Assembly: GCA_030623035.1 (NCBI GenBank)
Contig: JAUXFK010000180.1
Location: forward strand, 1 to 5,926
Length of the DNA: 5,926 nucleotides
Source of the DNA: Deltaproteobacteria bacterium
GTDB lineage: Bacteria > Desulfobacterota > UBA8473
Reading direction: 5' to 3'
A program made the translations under genes and the position numbers. Shown here piece by piece: positions 1 through 5,926 of the stretch. The stretch's first letter is position 1. Each line of letters opens with the position of its first letter. The notes under the pieces are model-generated. The model did not search any database. It was not told the DNA's origin and saw only the letters and a list, made by a program, of their open reading frames with translations.

Positions 1-297
1 TATGCAGTAATGATACCTTATCCGGGAACCCCTGTTTATGAGAAGTATTATAGGGACGTGATAGATTTATCAAAACCGGATGTATGGAAATATTTCACAA
101 GCCTTGGTGGTAGTCTGACCGGTTTTGGCAGCAAGAATTTTACAAATAAAGAATTAAACAAGTTTTTAACGCTTGCGTTTAGAAGATTTTATCTCAGACC
201 GGCAAAGATTTTCCAATTGATCAGAAAAGTTAAAGGGCTTGATCAACTGAAGGAATATTTGAAAGCAGGTTTGGCGCTTATCCATAATAAAAGCTGA
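1..297 (+). CDS. C-terminal end of a radical SAM protein (5' partial), probably of the B12-binding class
   Basis: The reading frame is open from base 1 (Y-A-V before the first ATG at base 10) to the TGA at 295-297, so the ATG is internal and the true start lies left of the window. About 98 residues are visible. Near the start is the segment IPYPGTPVYEKY, which matches the P-Y-P-G-T-P-x-Y-E signature at the end of the TIM-barrel in many cobalamin-binding radical SAM enzymes. After it comes a basic helical tail (FRRFYLRPAKIFQLIRKVKG, then LKEYLKAGLALI), the usual C-terminus of that group. The CxxxCxxC cluster motif and any B12 domain would be upstream and cannot be checked. Such enzymes modify lipids, sugars or cofactors by radical chemistry; the substrate here is unknown. 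The gene converges on the methyltransferase across a 75-bp gap in which I see no hairpin followed by a T-run. Composition is AT-rich (18 G/C of 60 at 121-180). Confidence 0.8.
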   Translation, partial: YAVMIPYPGTPVYEKYYRDVIDLSKPDVWKYFTSLGGSLTGFGSKNFTNKELNKFLTLAFRRFYLRPAKIFQLIRKVKGLDQLKEYLKAGLALIHNKS

Positions 298-372
298 GAC
301 TGCAAAACAACTTATAGCCAGCGAAACTGTAAGATATGGTGGCGCGAATTTAGTGGATCATCTCCGATCTTC

Positions 373-1116
373 TTACTCTTTTCTCGCAACAAAGAAAACG
401 CTTAAACCAAAAGGAGGGTGAATTATACGCTCTGCAAATTTAAATAACGGCACGCAAAGATTATATATGCTAAAAGCCTTTTGAGAATAAAGTCTCTTCT
501 TCATCAGGACATGAACAATAAACCACCCCACAGCACCTGTCAGATTCAGGTAAAAGAGCTTTTCAATTTTGAAACCGGCCTTTCTTAATTTAGTAGACAA
601 TTCTTTCTTTGTATAACGCCTATAATGCCCCCCCTCAAAATCAAGGATTGAGTATAATAATTCCATTGCAGGGACCACGCTTACCAAGCGGCCGCCCTTT
701 TCTAATATCTCATAGGCATTATCCAAGGCATACTGGTCGTCCTTAATATGTTCAAAGGTATTCATTGTGATTAGAGTGTCAGGCTTGTATTCTTTTAATC
801 CTCTCACAGCCTTTTTGTCGGACATGTCAACTACAACCGAATCAACATTATCCTTTCCCATAAAGCGCTCGTTAAAGGCCTTTATGTAATCTTCAGAATA
901 GTCCAGGCCCATTATGAAGGGCCTGTCAATAAAAAATAAGGTGAGATTTCCATTGCCACATCCAATGTCAAAGACTCGATCCCCTACATAGTCATTCATC
1001 AACCCACTCACCCATTGATAATATTTGTTCATTGAAGAGAGGATCTCCATATTCTCAACAAGTGTAGAATCAAATTTTGTTATTTTCTGGTATCTTTCAG
1101 GGTTGACGTCTGGCAT
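373..1116 (-). CDS. class I SAM-dependent methyltransferase
   Basis: A 247-aa cytosolic methyltransferase of the Methyltransf_11/23 type. Visible motifs are motif I VFDIGCGNGN (residues 48-57, the glycine-rich SAM-binding loop), the acidic residue ending beta-2 in GLD (D72), VVVDM (D97, motif II) and the post-motif segment DTLITMNTFEHI (113-124), then a strand at LEKGGRLVSVVPA (138-150). Next comes GHYRRYTKKEL (163-173), seen in small-molecule and glycan-linked members next to glycosyltransferase genes. The C-terminal 60 residues are hydrophobic and aromatic (for example AVGWFIVHVLM, 195-205) and may touch membrane or a lipid substrate. Length is normal for the family. The start is the ATG at 1116-1114; it has only a weak ribosome-binding site. 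The frame stays open upstream to a stop at 1233-1231 with no ATG, GTG or TTG, and a strong promoter lies across that stop, so the ATG is preferred. The methyl acceptor is unknown; the neighbours suggest a sugar or lipid-linked glycan. Confidence 0.9.
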   Translation of the reverse strand: MPDVNPERYQKITKFDSTLVENMEILSSMNKYYQWVSGLMNDYVGDRVFDIGCGNGNLTLFFIDRPFIMGLDYSEDYIKAFNERFMGKDNVDSVVVDMSDKKAVRGLKEYKPDTLITMNTFEHIKDDQYALDNAYEILEKGGRLVSVVPAMELLYSILDFEGGHYRRYTKKELSTKLRKAGFKIEKLFYLNLTGAVGWFIVHVLMKKRLYSQKAFSIYNLCVPLFKFAERIIHPPFGLSVFFVARKE

Positions 1117-1134
1117 TTCACTCTGTGAAAACCT

Positions 1135-1146
1135 GTCCCTTTCTCC
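1135..1146 (-). repeat. 12-bp direct repeat, copy 2 (GGAGAAAGGGAC)
   Basis: Second identical copy of the leader repeat. It is purine-rich and looks like a Shine-Dalgarno sequence, but it ends 18 nt before the methyltransferase ATG, too far for the core GGAG to serve that start. It also falls just inside a possible 10-codon leader ORF (1150-1118). Confidence 0.6.
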
Positions 1147-1189
1147 CCATTTTTTAGGTCGGGTTCGATCGTAGCCCAGTAGGTATGAT

Positions 1190-1205
1190 GAGAAGTCCCT
1201 TTCTC
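1190..1205 (-). promoter_or_regulatory. short hairpin at the predicted 5' end of the methyltransferase mRNA
   Basis: In the minus-strand transcript GAGAA (1205-1201) pairs with UUCUC (1194-1190) around a six-base loop AGGGAC. The stem would begin within a few bases of the transcription start predicted from the promoter at 1242-1214. Five-prime hairpins of this kind often slow mRNA decay, but at 5 bp and mostly A-U this one is weak. The 5' arm and loop belong to the first copy of the 12-bp repeat, and the second copy carries the same GAGAA and could compete for UUCUC. Confidence 0.3.
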
Positions 1206-1206
1206 C
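1195..1206 (-). repeat. 12-bp direct repeat, copy 1 (GGAGAAAGGGAC)
   Basis: The minus-strand word GGAGAAAGGGAC occurs here and again, identically, at 1146-1135; the copies are exactly 60 bp apart. Both lie in the predicted leader of the methyltransferase mRNA. The flanking bases differ, so this is not part of a longer tandem duplication. Confidence 0.6.
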
Positions 1207-1213
1207 ACGAACG

Positions 1214-1242
1214 ACTATAGCGAAATTGAATCAGTGTGTCAA
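1214..1242 (-). promoter_or_regulatory. sigma70-type promoter for the methyltransferase gene
   Basis: Reading the minus strand, TTGACA (1242-1237, six of six to the -35 consensus) is followed by exactly 17 bases and then TATAGT (1219-1214, five of six to the -10 consensus). Transcription would start near 1208-1206, giving a leader of about 90 nt before the methyltransferase ATG. The promoter begins about 45 bp after the stop of the 1145-aa gene, so the methyltransferase probably has its own transcript even though it lies on the same strand. There is no extended -10 TG and no obvious A/T-rich UP element. The call rests on sequence match alone. Confidence 0.7.
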
Positions 1243-1287
1243 GCTCAGAGGGCTAGGGTAAAGTCAAAAAGATCAACTTGCCCCAGG

Positions 1288-4200
1288 TTAATCACCCTTT
1301 AAAATCCGCGCTTCCTGCAAACTGATCGGTACAGAAGAGCCAATGGACAGAGAAGAGACAGGTTGGCTCATCCAGGTCCATTGTGAACTGATGCGAATCA
1401 GGTAATCTTGAAATTCCCGGGAGGGACTGATGGTGAAGATAAATGAACTTTGTACATTCTTTCCGTATGAGATCGTGATCTTACCCTCCTGATCTGATTT
1501 GATACGAAGGTGCAGATAATTGCCGGATGACTTATCCACATCCGGGTCAAAGCTCAGGCTCAAAGGGTGATCATGATCGATCTGATACGGCAGATAACGT
1601 CGTAAATCCCGTAGAACCGGGGCTGTTGATGCCGGGCTCAGACTATCATAGGTTCCCCATATGTACGGTAGCTTATGCAGATTGAATTCCTGTGTGTAAT
1701 GGTGGGTATCGACAGAGAAAACAACCATGGGAGATGGCAAAGCGCAGTCATCGGGGTTAAGCTCAATAAACTCAGCCTCTGTCACTTGAAAGACCGAGCC
1801 ATCCGGTGGGTCTAACCGGACATCACTTAACCTGACTTTAGCGTCCGCAACCAAAGGTATGGGGATCAAGATATCATCTAAGCTATCTGGATTACCTTTG
1901 TTGACCATAACCCGGATACTATTGAATTCATTAAAGGGACTTCCGTTGAAACTATAGTAAACTTTCATCAACCCACTATGAGAGATTTGGAACGTTAATT
2001 TCAAGAAATGTGATTTCAAAGAATTGAGTTGAGGGATATTGCCAAGGTCCAGAAAGCCACTGATAAAAGGATCAAAGGTCCCACATCTGAATTTCATACC
2101 CTTTGAGCCCTGAAGCTTTTTGAGATCATGGATTAATCCTGGCTGAACGAGTTCCAGGTGATGTCTCTCTCCGGAGGTGTAATAGCAAGATATGTCCGCT
2201 CTAACCTTATTCGCATCGAAGCTCTTATCGACCCATATCTCATAATTATTCAGGTTCACCAGCGGGGTATAGTTCCTATATATGAATTCGGCAACACGGT
2301 ACGAGCGTATCTCACCAGGCACACCATCCACAGAGTCCAATGCATTGTTTTGATTGAATATAATGAACGGCAGCCGGTTCTTTTTTAGATGACCATCGAG
2401 TTCCTCGATGAGGTGCTCCTGTGTCAGCTCCGAACTATGACAGGCACTGTGTATAAAGTAAGCGGGATGTTTACGCGCAGCAAAGAAATATAGAAGCGTG
2501 GCATTGGAAAAATCATAGAAGGTCTGGTCTTTTTCCAGGTAATGATTGAGAAAACGGACTACATCATCGTGAGATCTATCTTGTATTTTCACGCGACTAT
2601 CTTCCCTGCTCCACGGTTTGAATGTAAATATCTTCCTGTTTAAAGAAAAGACAGGGGATTCATCTTTTTCCGAAACCATATGTTGCGAGACAATAGAATA
2701 AAAAGGGACGGATGGTGGTGCAACAGAATAAAAAAATACAGAGACAGAGAGAAATAACCACATCGACCTCGATCTTCCGAGACAATTCAGAAAGAAAGGC
2801 ACAAAGCAGGCTAAAAGAATAAACAGGTAGGGATTCCAACAACCTTCATATAGGGAATGTCTGTCCAAAGATCGCAGTGATATGACCAGAGAAGTCACCG
2901 CAAGGAATGTAAGGAGATGCCTCAACGGGTCAATCGGCTTTCTATAAAAAAATACCCTCAGTATGAAAAAACCTATGTAAAAGACCGATATGCCAGGAAG
3001 GATGAAGTATTGGAAGACTGCTAAGCTATTGTAAGCATGAATTACTTTAGGATAAGAACTGATAGATACCTGGATGGTTGCATAGTGAAGATTTTGCATG
3101 ACCAGATCTAAGATCGATTTATCCTTCAGTATTAGCATAAGAGTGTAACCGGCTGCTGCAAGACCATAGACGAGCAAGAACGATGTAACAAGCGCTCCGG
3201 GTTTCAGGTTCGGGCTGGATCGTGTCCAGCATGCGCCTCCAAGGACAAACAACGCGGCGGCGGCGGCGGCAATCCCGAAATCGACTCGCCAAGCTTGCAC
3301 GAATAGGAGCGTCAACCAAAGGGAGATCAATCTGAGAAACGTTGGATATTTTAGTGTGTAGTATATACAGAGTCCTGCGAGGATAAATATCGAATAATAA
3401 GGAGGGAAGATATGATCTGTCGGCATACACATGAGCACAACAAGACTGAATAGGGGATTTGTCAATTTCATGAGGAGGGCATAAAAAAGCAGGAATGCGA
3501 TTGTAGCCGGAAGCCATCCGTGCATGAACCCATCTCCCCACAAGAGCATTTCAAAACCTCTACTTCCGTTTAGGAGACGGTAAAAAATCTGGGGGAACAT
3601 GTCACAGAGGCCATGCGCCGGATAGAAGTCAACAAATGGAATACTCTTGAATTGGAACAATTGCTGCACTGGGAGAACGGACTCACCGGTATGAAAGACA
3701 TCGAATTTACCAAACGTGATAGAGTGACGATAGTTGATGAAGAATACATTAGTGGCAATGATAGTCGGGTAGTAAACCCGCGAGATGATAGATGAGTTCC
3801 TGGGCAGAGATCTCGTTTGCCTCAAGCAAAACGTGAATATGCCCACACTGATTACAAACAGGACCAAAATTAATGCAAGGGCAATATTTCTCGGATTTAT
3901 TGGAATCAGTCTGACCAGTGTGAGCTGAATCTCATTGGCGATCGGCATAGAAGCAGGTATGAGAACAAGCGGAATACCGGCGTATACAAACGCCCTGTCT
4001 ATGTGTGAGTGTATAAATCGGCCCGATAAAGAGAGCAACGTGCGAGACAGACTATAAAAAAGATGGAAAAGACACCAAAGAGCGGCAAAACATATAAAGA
4101 AGTCTCGATCAAAGGCCATAGACTTCTCAAAGAAAGCACCATAAGCAAGAATCAACTGGTATGGGATAGCGAAGCTTATGACGAGTATCGCATAGTTTGG

Positions 4201-4725
4201 AAAGTGAGTTGTTTCTCTATTAATTATGGTTTTGGAAAAGATACCCTTCCCGAATATAAATAGCAAAAGAAGGATATCCAAATATAGTAAGAAAGACAGC
4301 GTATTTTGAAAAACCGGATTTTGAGTAAAAACGTAGATGATGAAATTGGCAATGCCCACCCCTGAAAAGATTGATAGCGCTGATTTTTCAACCGAAACAC
4401 TGAAATGCGAGTTTCCACGTTTCCATAGGCGATTGAAGATCATACAGGTAAGAAAGACCAGGCAAAAGGTAAGGATGAAGAGGAAGATTATTTTGATATA
4501 GATATAGGTACGCAGATTGGCGTCGACGCCCATCAAGGTGCAGATGCCCATTGCCCGATATTTGAAATGGGTCAGATCAGTAACAACCGTTTCGTAATAA
4601 GCAGATATGCTCACCAGACCGGACAGTGTGCTGAGCAAGATGATCCAGAGCTCAGGCGGCTCTTTTCCAATTGAGTGAAGAGACCTGCCGGTTACCCAAC
4701 CTCTCACATGTTTAATCCCATTCAT
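1288..4725 (-). CDS. large polytopic membrane protein, GT-C-like glycosyltransferase with duplicated C-terminal beta-sandwich domains
   Basis: This 1145-aa protein has three parts. Residues 1-300 hold about eight hydrophobic segments (near 27-43, 75-97, 115-134, 142-160, 177-198, 207-228, 246-264 and 281-301). Residues 315-668 look like a GT-C core: after a hydrophobic stretch comes FDVFHTGE (341-348) and then IPFVDFYPAHGLCD (362-375), the HxGE and DxxxxHGxxxD pattern of lipid-linked sugar transferases whose acidic loop faces the periplasm, then many helices and RSLDRH (618-623), resembling the R-x-D-x-x-H motif of such proteins. The soluble end (about 670-1145) begins with a YDFSNATLLYFFAARKHP segment (737-754) common after GT-C cores, then two apparent beta-sandwich domains (about 880-990 and 1015-1145). 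It has no signal peptide; the N-terminus is basic. The ATG at 4725-4723 is the only ordinary start after the in-frame TAA at 4761-4759, but no good ribosome-binding site precedes it. Transfer of a sugar from a polyprenyl phosphate donor is inferred, and the acceptor is unknown. Confidence 0.7.
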   Translation of the reverse strand: MNGIKHVRGWVTGRSLHSIGKEPPELWIILLSTLSGLVSISAYYETVVTDLTHFKYRAMGICTLMGVDANLRTYIYIKIIFLFILTFCLVFLTCMIFNRLWKRGNSHFSVSVEKSALSIFSGVGIANFIIYVFTQNPVFQNTLSFLLYLDILLLLFIFGKGIFSKTIINRETTHFPNYAILVISFAIPYQLILAYGAFFEKSMAFDRDFFICFAALWCLFHLFYSLSRTLLSLSGRFIHSHIDRAFVYAGIPLVLIPASMPIANEIQLTLVRLIPINPRNIALALILVLFVISVGIFTFCLRQTRSLPRNSSIISRVYYPTIIATNVFFINYRHSITFGKFDVFHTGESVLPVQQLFQFKSIPFVDFYPAHGLCDMFPQIFYRLLNGSRGFEMLLWGDGFMHGWLPATIAFLLFYALLMKLTNPLFSLVVLMCMPTDHIFPPYYSIFILAGLCIYYTLKYPTFLRLISLWLTLLFVQAWRVDFGIAAAAAALFVLGGACWTRSSPNLKPGALVTSFLLVYGLAAAGYTLMLILKDKSILDLVMQNLHYATIQVSISSYPKVIHAYNSLAVFQYFILPGISVFYIGFFILRVFFYRKPIDPLRHLLTFLAVTSLVISLRSLDRHSLYEGCWNPYLFILLACFVPFFLNCLGRSRSMWLFLSVSVFFYSVAPPSVPFYSIVSQHMVSEKDESPVFSLNRKIFTFKPWSREDSRVKIQDRSHDDVVRFLNHYLEKDQTFYDFSNATLLYFFAARKHPAYFIHSACHSSELTQEHLIEELDGHLKKNRLPFIIFNQNNALDSVDGVPGEIRSYRVAEFIYRNYTPLVNLNNYEIWVDKSFDANKVRADISCYYTSGERHHLELVQPGLIHDLKKLQGSKGMKFRCGTFDPFISGFLDLGNIPQLNSLKSHFLKLTFQISHSGLMKVYYSFNGSPFNEFNSIRVMVNKGNPDSLDDILIPIPLVADAKVRLSDVRLDPPDGSVFQVTEAEFIELNPDDCALPSPMVVFSVDTHHYTQEFNLHKLPYIWGTYDSLSPASTAPVLRDLRRYLPYQIDHDHPLSLSFDPDVDKSSGNYLHLRIKSDQEGKITISYGKNVQSSFIFTISPSREFQDYLIRISSQWTWMSQPVSSLSIGSSVPISLQEARILKGD
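3253..3270 (-). repeat. in-frame GCC trinucleotide run (six alanines)
   Basis: On the minus strand, five GCC codons and one GCG encode alanines 486-491 within a transmembrane helix of the 1145-aa protein. The unit is three bases, so slippage would change helix length without breaking the frame. Confidence 0.8.
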
Positions 4726-4731
4726 AATCGG

Positions 4732-4746
4732 AGAAGATTTTCTTCT
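4732..4746 (-). promoter_or_regulatory. hairpin just upstream of the 1145-aa gene start
   Basis: The minus-strand sequence AGAAGAAAATCTTCT is a perfect 6-bp inverted repeat around AAA, ending 6 bases before the ATG at 4725. A neighbouring GAA repeat allows a second pairing register out to 4749. It occupies the place where a ribosome-binding site would be expected. The nearest AAGGAG is at 4773-4768, about 42 bases from the ATG and followed by no usable start. It may limit translation initiation, or it may be chance in a purine-rich stretch. Confidence 0.3.
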
Positions 4747-4797
4747 TCTATTGATCTCTTATCTCAGCTCCTTGATCTTACTGGTTCCGCGTTTTAT

Positions 4798-4825
4798 CTC
4801 GCAACCCGTAACTCATGACCCATAA
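4798..4825. repeat. four degenerate tandem heptamers
   Basis: The plus strand reads CTCGCAA, CCCGTAA, CTCATGA, CCCATAA in direct succession, consensus CYCRYRA (minus strand TYRYGRG). The array sits in the 138-bp gap between the two membrane-protein genes. Similar degenerate heptamer runs occur between genes in a range of bacteria; I know of no assigned function. The rest of the gap (4726-4863) shows no convincing terminator and only a poor promoter match, TTGCGA (4804-4799), 18 bases, TAAGAT (4780-4775), on the minus strand. Confidence 0.6.
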
Positions 4826-4863
4826 ACCTACAAGTGATTCCGGGGTTCCGTGAGGATCGGTAA

Positions 4864-5926
4864 TCAATCATCTTTTATAATCTTATATACTCCAGGCCCT
4901 TTTATAAAACATTCCAGTTTATGAGCGGATATCTTATCGATCTGTTTTAAGTATTTATTGAGTGTATGTTGCCACCCGACAAAATAGAGACACCCGTTGT
5001 ATTGCGATTCATAAAATTTTTGAGAAGGAAGTTTAAGAACTTTTCGGCTTTCAATACGAGGCAAAGTAATCCATGACCCATTTATAATCTTACAATCTGA
5101 AATGACAGCATAATAATCCAACGGTTTATAGGTTTGCATTGTTACACACCAACCCTTGCCCCTTACCGTAGTGCTCTCTGTAATTAAGTTACAATCACAT
5201 CCTTGTGAAAGTTTATTTAAAACGTTTTGGACGCTCTTCATCTCACTATAAGAGATCTTTTGCACATTAACCATCTTGTAGGCAGATCGGAAATCATTAA
5301 TATATATTAAATATAATACAGGCAGTATAATAAAAAAAGCTATATAAAACATTTTGATACCCGATCTATTCTTCAATTTTTTTACCAGGGTACAGATAAA
5401 GATAAAGAATATCGCCCCAAGTAAGGCATAATAGTTGTAAGAGAACCACCTTATATAATCTGGGTGAAAAACGGGTTTTGTCAAAAGACCAATTATTAAG
5501 ATCATGCTTCCTATTATTGATAAAGAAAACACTAAGATCCCACGAAAGATCGACTCTTCTTCTTTATTAAAACCGCGACACTTAAAAATAAACCTTTGCA
5601 GCATAAAATACAAACACGGTATGAGAAAAAACATTACTAAAAAAATCTGTTTAAAATACCATTTTTCCCCCACATCAATAAAAACCCAAAAGAAAGAAGA
5701 GTTCTGAGTACATGCTATCATCTTAAAATGTGTCCAAGCTTTGGCAAATGAAGGTGCACCTGCATGATATGAAGGAATGCTACCACTCTTTGAAGTAAGA
5801 TAAACCATAGGTAGAAAAAGTAAGACTGCACTTGAAAATAGTAATAAATATTTGACAATATCTTTTCTAAGCTCACTAATATTTATTGATATATGAAAAA
5901 AGATAAGTATGGAAAACATAAACAGA
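4864..5926 (-). CDS. polytopic membrane protein, probable GT-C family glycosyltransferase (N-terminus missing)
   Basis: The frame stays open through the right edge: the ATG at 5919-5917 is preceded by in-frame Leu-Phe codons inside a hydrophobic helix, so it is probably internal and the gene starts outside the window. At least 353 residues are visible. Numbering from that Met, hydrophobic segments lie near 1-14, 21-42, 91-108, 126-147, 158-179 and 188-207, followed by a soluble tail of about 140 residues (210-351). Alternating helices and loops, a conserved-looking HPDYIRWFSYNYYALLGAI stretch (152-170) at the place where GT39/ArnT-like proteins carry their R-Y-x-x-P region, and a C-terminal extracytoplasmic tail suggest a GT-C glycosyltransferase; the catalytic acidic loop would be in the missing N-terminus. 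The tail has six cysteines (241, 243, 258, 276, 310, 337) that could form disulfides outside the membrane. Composition is much more AT-rich than the next gene. It could instead be a non-catalytic membrane protein of the same fold. Confidence 0.6.
   Translation of the reverse strand, partial: LFMFSILIFFHISINISELRKDIVKYLLLFSSAVLLFLPMVYLTSKSGSIPSYHAGAPSFAKAWTHFKMIACTQNSSFFWVFIDVGEKWYFKQIFLVMFFLIPCLYFMLQRFIFKCRGFNKEEESIFRGILVFSLSIIGSMILIIGLLTKPVFHPDYIRWFSYNYYALLGAIFFIFICTLVKKLKNRSGIKMFYIAFFIILPVLYLIYINDFRSAYKMVNVQKISYSEMKSVQNVLNKLSQGCDCNLITESTTVRGKGWCVTMQTYKPLDYYAVISDCKIINGSWITLPRIESRKVLKLPSQKFYESQYNGCLYFVGWQHTLNKYLKQIDKISAHKLECFIKGPGVYKIIKDD

Noticed and set aside
298..372. Bidirectional terminator between the convergent radical SAM and methyltransferase genes
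   Set aside because: Only a 4-bp GATC/GATC pairing is visible near 353-370, and no T-run follows it on either strand.
1159..1177. A GGTTCGATC word resembling the T-loop of a tRNA
   Set aside because: The flanking bases do not form a 5-bp T-stem on either strand, and no acceptor or anticodon arm is found nearby.
1117..1230. N-terminal extension of the methyltransferase through the in-frame open leader
   Set aside because: No ATG, GTG or TTG occurs in that frame between the stop at 1233-1231 and the ATG at 1116, and the promoter -10 box at 1219-1214 would place most of the extension at or before the transcript start.
2158..2388. A 76-codon plus-strand open frame
   Set aside because: It is antisense to the soluble domain of the 1145-aa protein and has no ribosome-binding site or recognisable motif.
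3253..3270. Phase-variable microsatellite
   Set aside because: The repeat unit is three bases and in frame, so length changes would not switch the gene on or off.
3119..3541. A 140-codon open frame on the minus strand inside the large gene
   Set aside because: It overlaps the strongly supported 1145-aa gene in another frame, and its translation is rich in Arg, Cys and Ser with no domain-like pattern.

Overview
The window looks like a bacterial cell-envelope or polysaccharide locus. It holds four protein-coding regions, two of them cut by the window edges. No rRNA, tRNA, CRISPR array or insertion sequence is visible. Gene layout and families (cobalamin-type radical SAM, polyprenyl-phosphate-sugar-dependent GT-C-like membrane proteins, a small class I methyltransferase) fit a Gram-negative anaerobe or environmental lineage such as Desulfobacterota or a neighbouring candidate phylum. 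That is a weak inference: no taxonomic marker gene is present.

Layout: bases 1-297 (+) are the C-terminal end of a radical SAM protein. It converges on a SAM-dependent methyltransferase (373-1116, -). The methyltransferase has its own near-consensus sigma70-type promoter (1242-1214, -) and a roughly 90-nt leader carrying two copies of a 12-bp repeat exactly 60 bp apart. Upstream of it on the same strand is a very large gene (1288-4725, -; 1145 aa). Its product is a polytopic membrane protein with HxGE, HG and R-x-x-D-x-x-H motifs of a GT-C-like glycosyltransferase, and its C-terminal extracytoplasmic part appears to hold two related beta-sandwich domains. A 138-bp gap containing four degenerate heptamers then leads to the C-terminal part of a second polytopic membrane protein (4864 to the right edge, -), also GT-C-like, with a cysteine-containing soluble tail.

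How they may work together: the two membrane proteins would transfer lipid-linked sugars to a glycan, lipid or protein on the outer face of the cytoplasmic membrane, and the methyltransferase and radical SAM enzyme could modify the sugar or lipid. This rests on family resemblance and proximity only. Base composition is uneven: the 1145-aa gene is about 45% GC in sampled lines, against under 30% for the right-hand gene and about 30% for the radical SAM end, so the locus may be a mosaic. I do not see a clear new multi-gene system; the best candidate for novelty is the composite 1145-aa protein.
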